From NCBI RefSeq assembly GCF_002999335.1, contig NW_020312283.1, positions 1-20,302 on the forward strand: a DNA stretch of 20,302 bases, written 5' to 3'. The stretch is from Cyclospora cayetanensis. Lineage: Eukaryota > Apicomplexa > Conoidasida > Eucoccidiorida > Eimeriidae. The notes under the pieces were generated by a model, which saw nothing but the letters and a program-made list of their open reading frames with translations, had not been told where the DNA came from and made no database searches. Shown here piece by piece: positions 18,794 through 20,302 of the stretch (position 1 is the stretch's first letter; every line of letters starts with the position of its first letter). The translations under genes and the position numbers were made by a program.

Positions 18794-19165
18794 CTACATA
18801 GATCCTAGTAAAAGCAGGCTGAGTGGCGAGCAATGCTGGAACTTAGGGAGACGGAAAACCTTTATGGAAGCTGCACGCACTGAATTGGCTACAAAGGATA
18901 GAGCTACATTAGGATACCCACCACGATGAATTCCGCGCTCATACGCGTTCAACAAGTAATCTGAATGGCACATTTTACTCACAACTGGATGTGAAGTGGA
19001 GTTCGTATCCGAGGAAATGACACAGAAGTGCAATCTGCCATTTCGCTCGCAAGCGCAGTGGCAGAAGACTTGGCCTGCTAACAGACTGCAAAACGCAAGG
19101 ACTGGCGAGGATATGGAAGAAACAAGCCCCTTTAGATCTGCATTGGATTTTTCAGCTAGGTTCAT
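18794..19165 (-). CDS. hypothetical protein, 123 residues, weak candidate
   Basis: An ATG at 19163-19165 (-) opens 123 codons to the TAG at 18794-18796. A hydrophobic run near residues 14-34 (GLVSSISSPVLAFCSLLAGQ) could be a signal sequence or membrane anchor, followed by Cys-containing sequence (VFCHCACE). The frame also extends upstream past the ATG without a stop for at least nine codons, so the start is uncertain. Composition looks more protein-like than most chance frames here, but there is no recognised domain and no splice support. The opposite strand has a shorter competing frame. Confidence 0.28.
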   Translation of the reverse strand: MNLAEKSNADLKGLVSSISSPVLAFCSLLAGQVFCHCACERNGRLHFCVISSDTNSTSHPVVSKMCHSDYLLNAYERGIHRGGYPNVALSFVANSVRAASIKVFRLPKFQHCSPLSLLLLGSM

Positions 19166-19704
19166 GACCTTTATGTTGCCACGGTGCACCACTACTTACT
19201 CCCAAGTATGCCATGCGTGAAAAGCGAACATGCAGACACAGCTGCGCGCTGTGGAGGTTAGTGTGTTAGGAAGCGCCGGCGATAATCTTTAAATGTTGTC
19301 AACGGTCCTGATTTCATCAACGATAAGTGCGGTAGAGTTGGTTCCTCAAAAAGATGTGAGCAGAGCCTTCATGCGGGTGACTCAGCAGCGCAGTAAGAGA
19401 TGACGGTTCTGCAGCCTACGCATCCCAACCCAGTGGCTGTTCAACTGGTCCCTTTTCAGGTAATTCAACTACGCGCTATTCCCAAGAGCATCAGGGTTGG
19501 GTAAATGAGACCAGTACGCGGATCTGCAAATAATGACGAGCTGTCAGCACGCTGGCCAGCTGCTGGGCTTCCACCGCACAGTATGCAGCTAATCCTTGAT
19601 TAACTCTCAAGCTATGCTTCATGGTATCAGAATATTATACCGCATGGATATAAGATTCAGTGGCAGGCAAACGAATTTCAGAAAATAGAGAGCGCAGGAA
19701 TTGA
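19166..19704. other. intergenic, nothing recognised
   Basis: Short open frames only. I see no repeats, hairpins of note or RNA gene in this stretch. It may be the 3' region of the candidate gene at 19705-20158. Confidence 0.4.
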
Positions 19705-20158
19705 CTAGCGCTTCGGGGCATAACCTGATGATGCTGCCAGAAAAGAACGAAAGGTGGCACGCGTGCGTTCACGTTAAGCTTCTGAACAATATTACTATGA
19801 AACAGAAGCTATCGAGGCTTTATGCTGGTGAGTAACTTCACAAAGGAGATGAGGCAATGGTCTACTCGACATCGAACTTCACAGACGCTTTCGTACGTTT
19901 ACCCATCACCCCAACGAGAGGCACAAAAAGGCCTCCTACACTCGCACTCGCAAAGACAAGCACGCCTATATGCCATCGGAAGTTGTCAACGCCCCTGTTG
20001 AGGTGCAATAGCAACTTAATTAGGACCATTGTGAGCCAAATAAGGAGGGGTGTATGGCATTCTACACAGATTACGTCTTCGTCTACGTCAACACGTTTGA
20101 AAGCATAAATGGTGAGCAATTCAGCTGTTGCAGGACGACCAGTGGATTGTGAAGGCAC
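19705..20158 (-). CDS. possible C-terminal exons of a membrane protein (right edge)
   Basis: On the - strand a frame is open from about 20160 down to a TAG at 19859-19861. It encodes two hydrophobic segments, PLLIWLTMVLIKLLLHL and HIGVLVFASASVGGLFVPLV, about 17 residues apart and followed by basic residues. A donor GTAAAC (19902-19897) and a very good acceptor (TTCGTTCTTTTCTGGCAG, AG at 19735-19734) bound a 169-base intron. The join G+CA leads to ASSGYAPKR and a TAG at 19705-19707. The 5' boundary is unclear: an in-frame TAG lies just upstream, so an acceptor near 20165-20175 is needed. The family is unknown. The rest of the gene lies outside the window or in unresolved exons. Two membrane spans are inferred by eye. 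Confidence 0.3.
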
Positions 20159-20302
20159 ACACGTGTTGGCTATCTACTGCTTCTGGAATTCTGCGGAATG
20201 GGTTACATCAGGCGAGGAAGAAAGCAATGAAGGCGTTGCCTTTAGACACCTGCAAGGGCGCTACAAAGTTCGATAGCATTGTGCCTTGCTACCAAATGTT
20301 CA

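Noticed and set aside
17814..19554. Short shared word GAGCTGTCAGCACGC near 17812 and 19539
   Set aside because: Only about 15 bases match with no similarity around it; could be chance.

Overview
The window looks like nuclear DNA of a coccidian apicomplexan, most like Eimeria or Cyclospora. Three things point there. The cytosolic HSP90 is highly coccidian-like in sequence and ends in MEEVD. The genes have GT-AG introns. A very long P-type ATPase carries large low-complexity insertions of the kind apicomplexans often have. No bacterial operon structure, tRNA, rRNA, CRISPR array, transposase or viral gene was found. The genus is inferred from recalled family features, not from a search.

Layout, left to right. 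Bases 1-2149 (+) hold short open segments joined by plausible GT-AG introns of about 50-145 bases. I read this as the 3' part of one (possibly two) multi-exon gene of unknown function. Its last five exons (1370-2149) form a phase-consistent chain ending in TAA; the exons further left are less certain. Bases 2150-3374 are the HSP90 upstream region. Bases 3375-6532 (+) encode complete cytosolic HSP90 in three exons, 714 residues. Bases 6533-10741 are a long gap with two strong hairpins and only weak coding signals. Bases 10742-16840 (-) hold one uninterrupted 2032-codon reading frame for a polytopic P-type ATPase, closest to the P5 (P5B) class. Bases 16841-20302 are mostly non-coding, with a 123-codon frame (18794-19165, -) and a possible two-exon C-terminal piece of a membrane protein at the right edge (19705-20158, -).

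HSP90 and the ATPase converge (HSP90 +, ATPase -) across about 4.2 kb, so they do not share a promoter. Nothing shows a joint function: HSP90 is a soluble chaperone, and the ATPase is a membrane pump whose class handles polyamines or other organic cations in endolysosomal membranes.

The firm calls are HSP90 and the ATPase. The multi-exon models at both ends are manual splice predictions that need transcript data. I see no clear new multi-gene system. The most unusual items are the altered M4 motif and large extracytosolic insertions of the ATPase, the unidentified gene with very short introns, and two long hairpins in the central gap.
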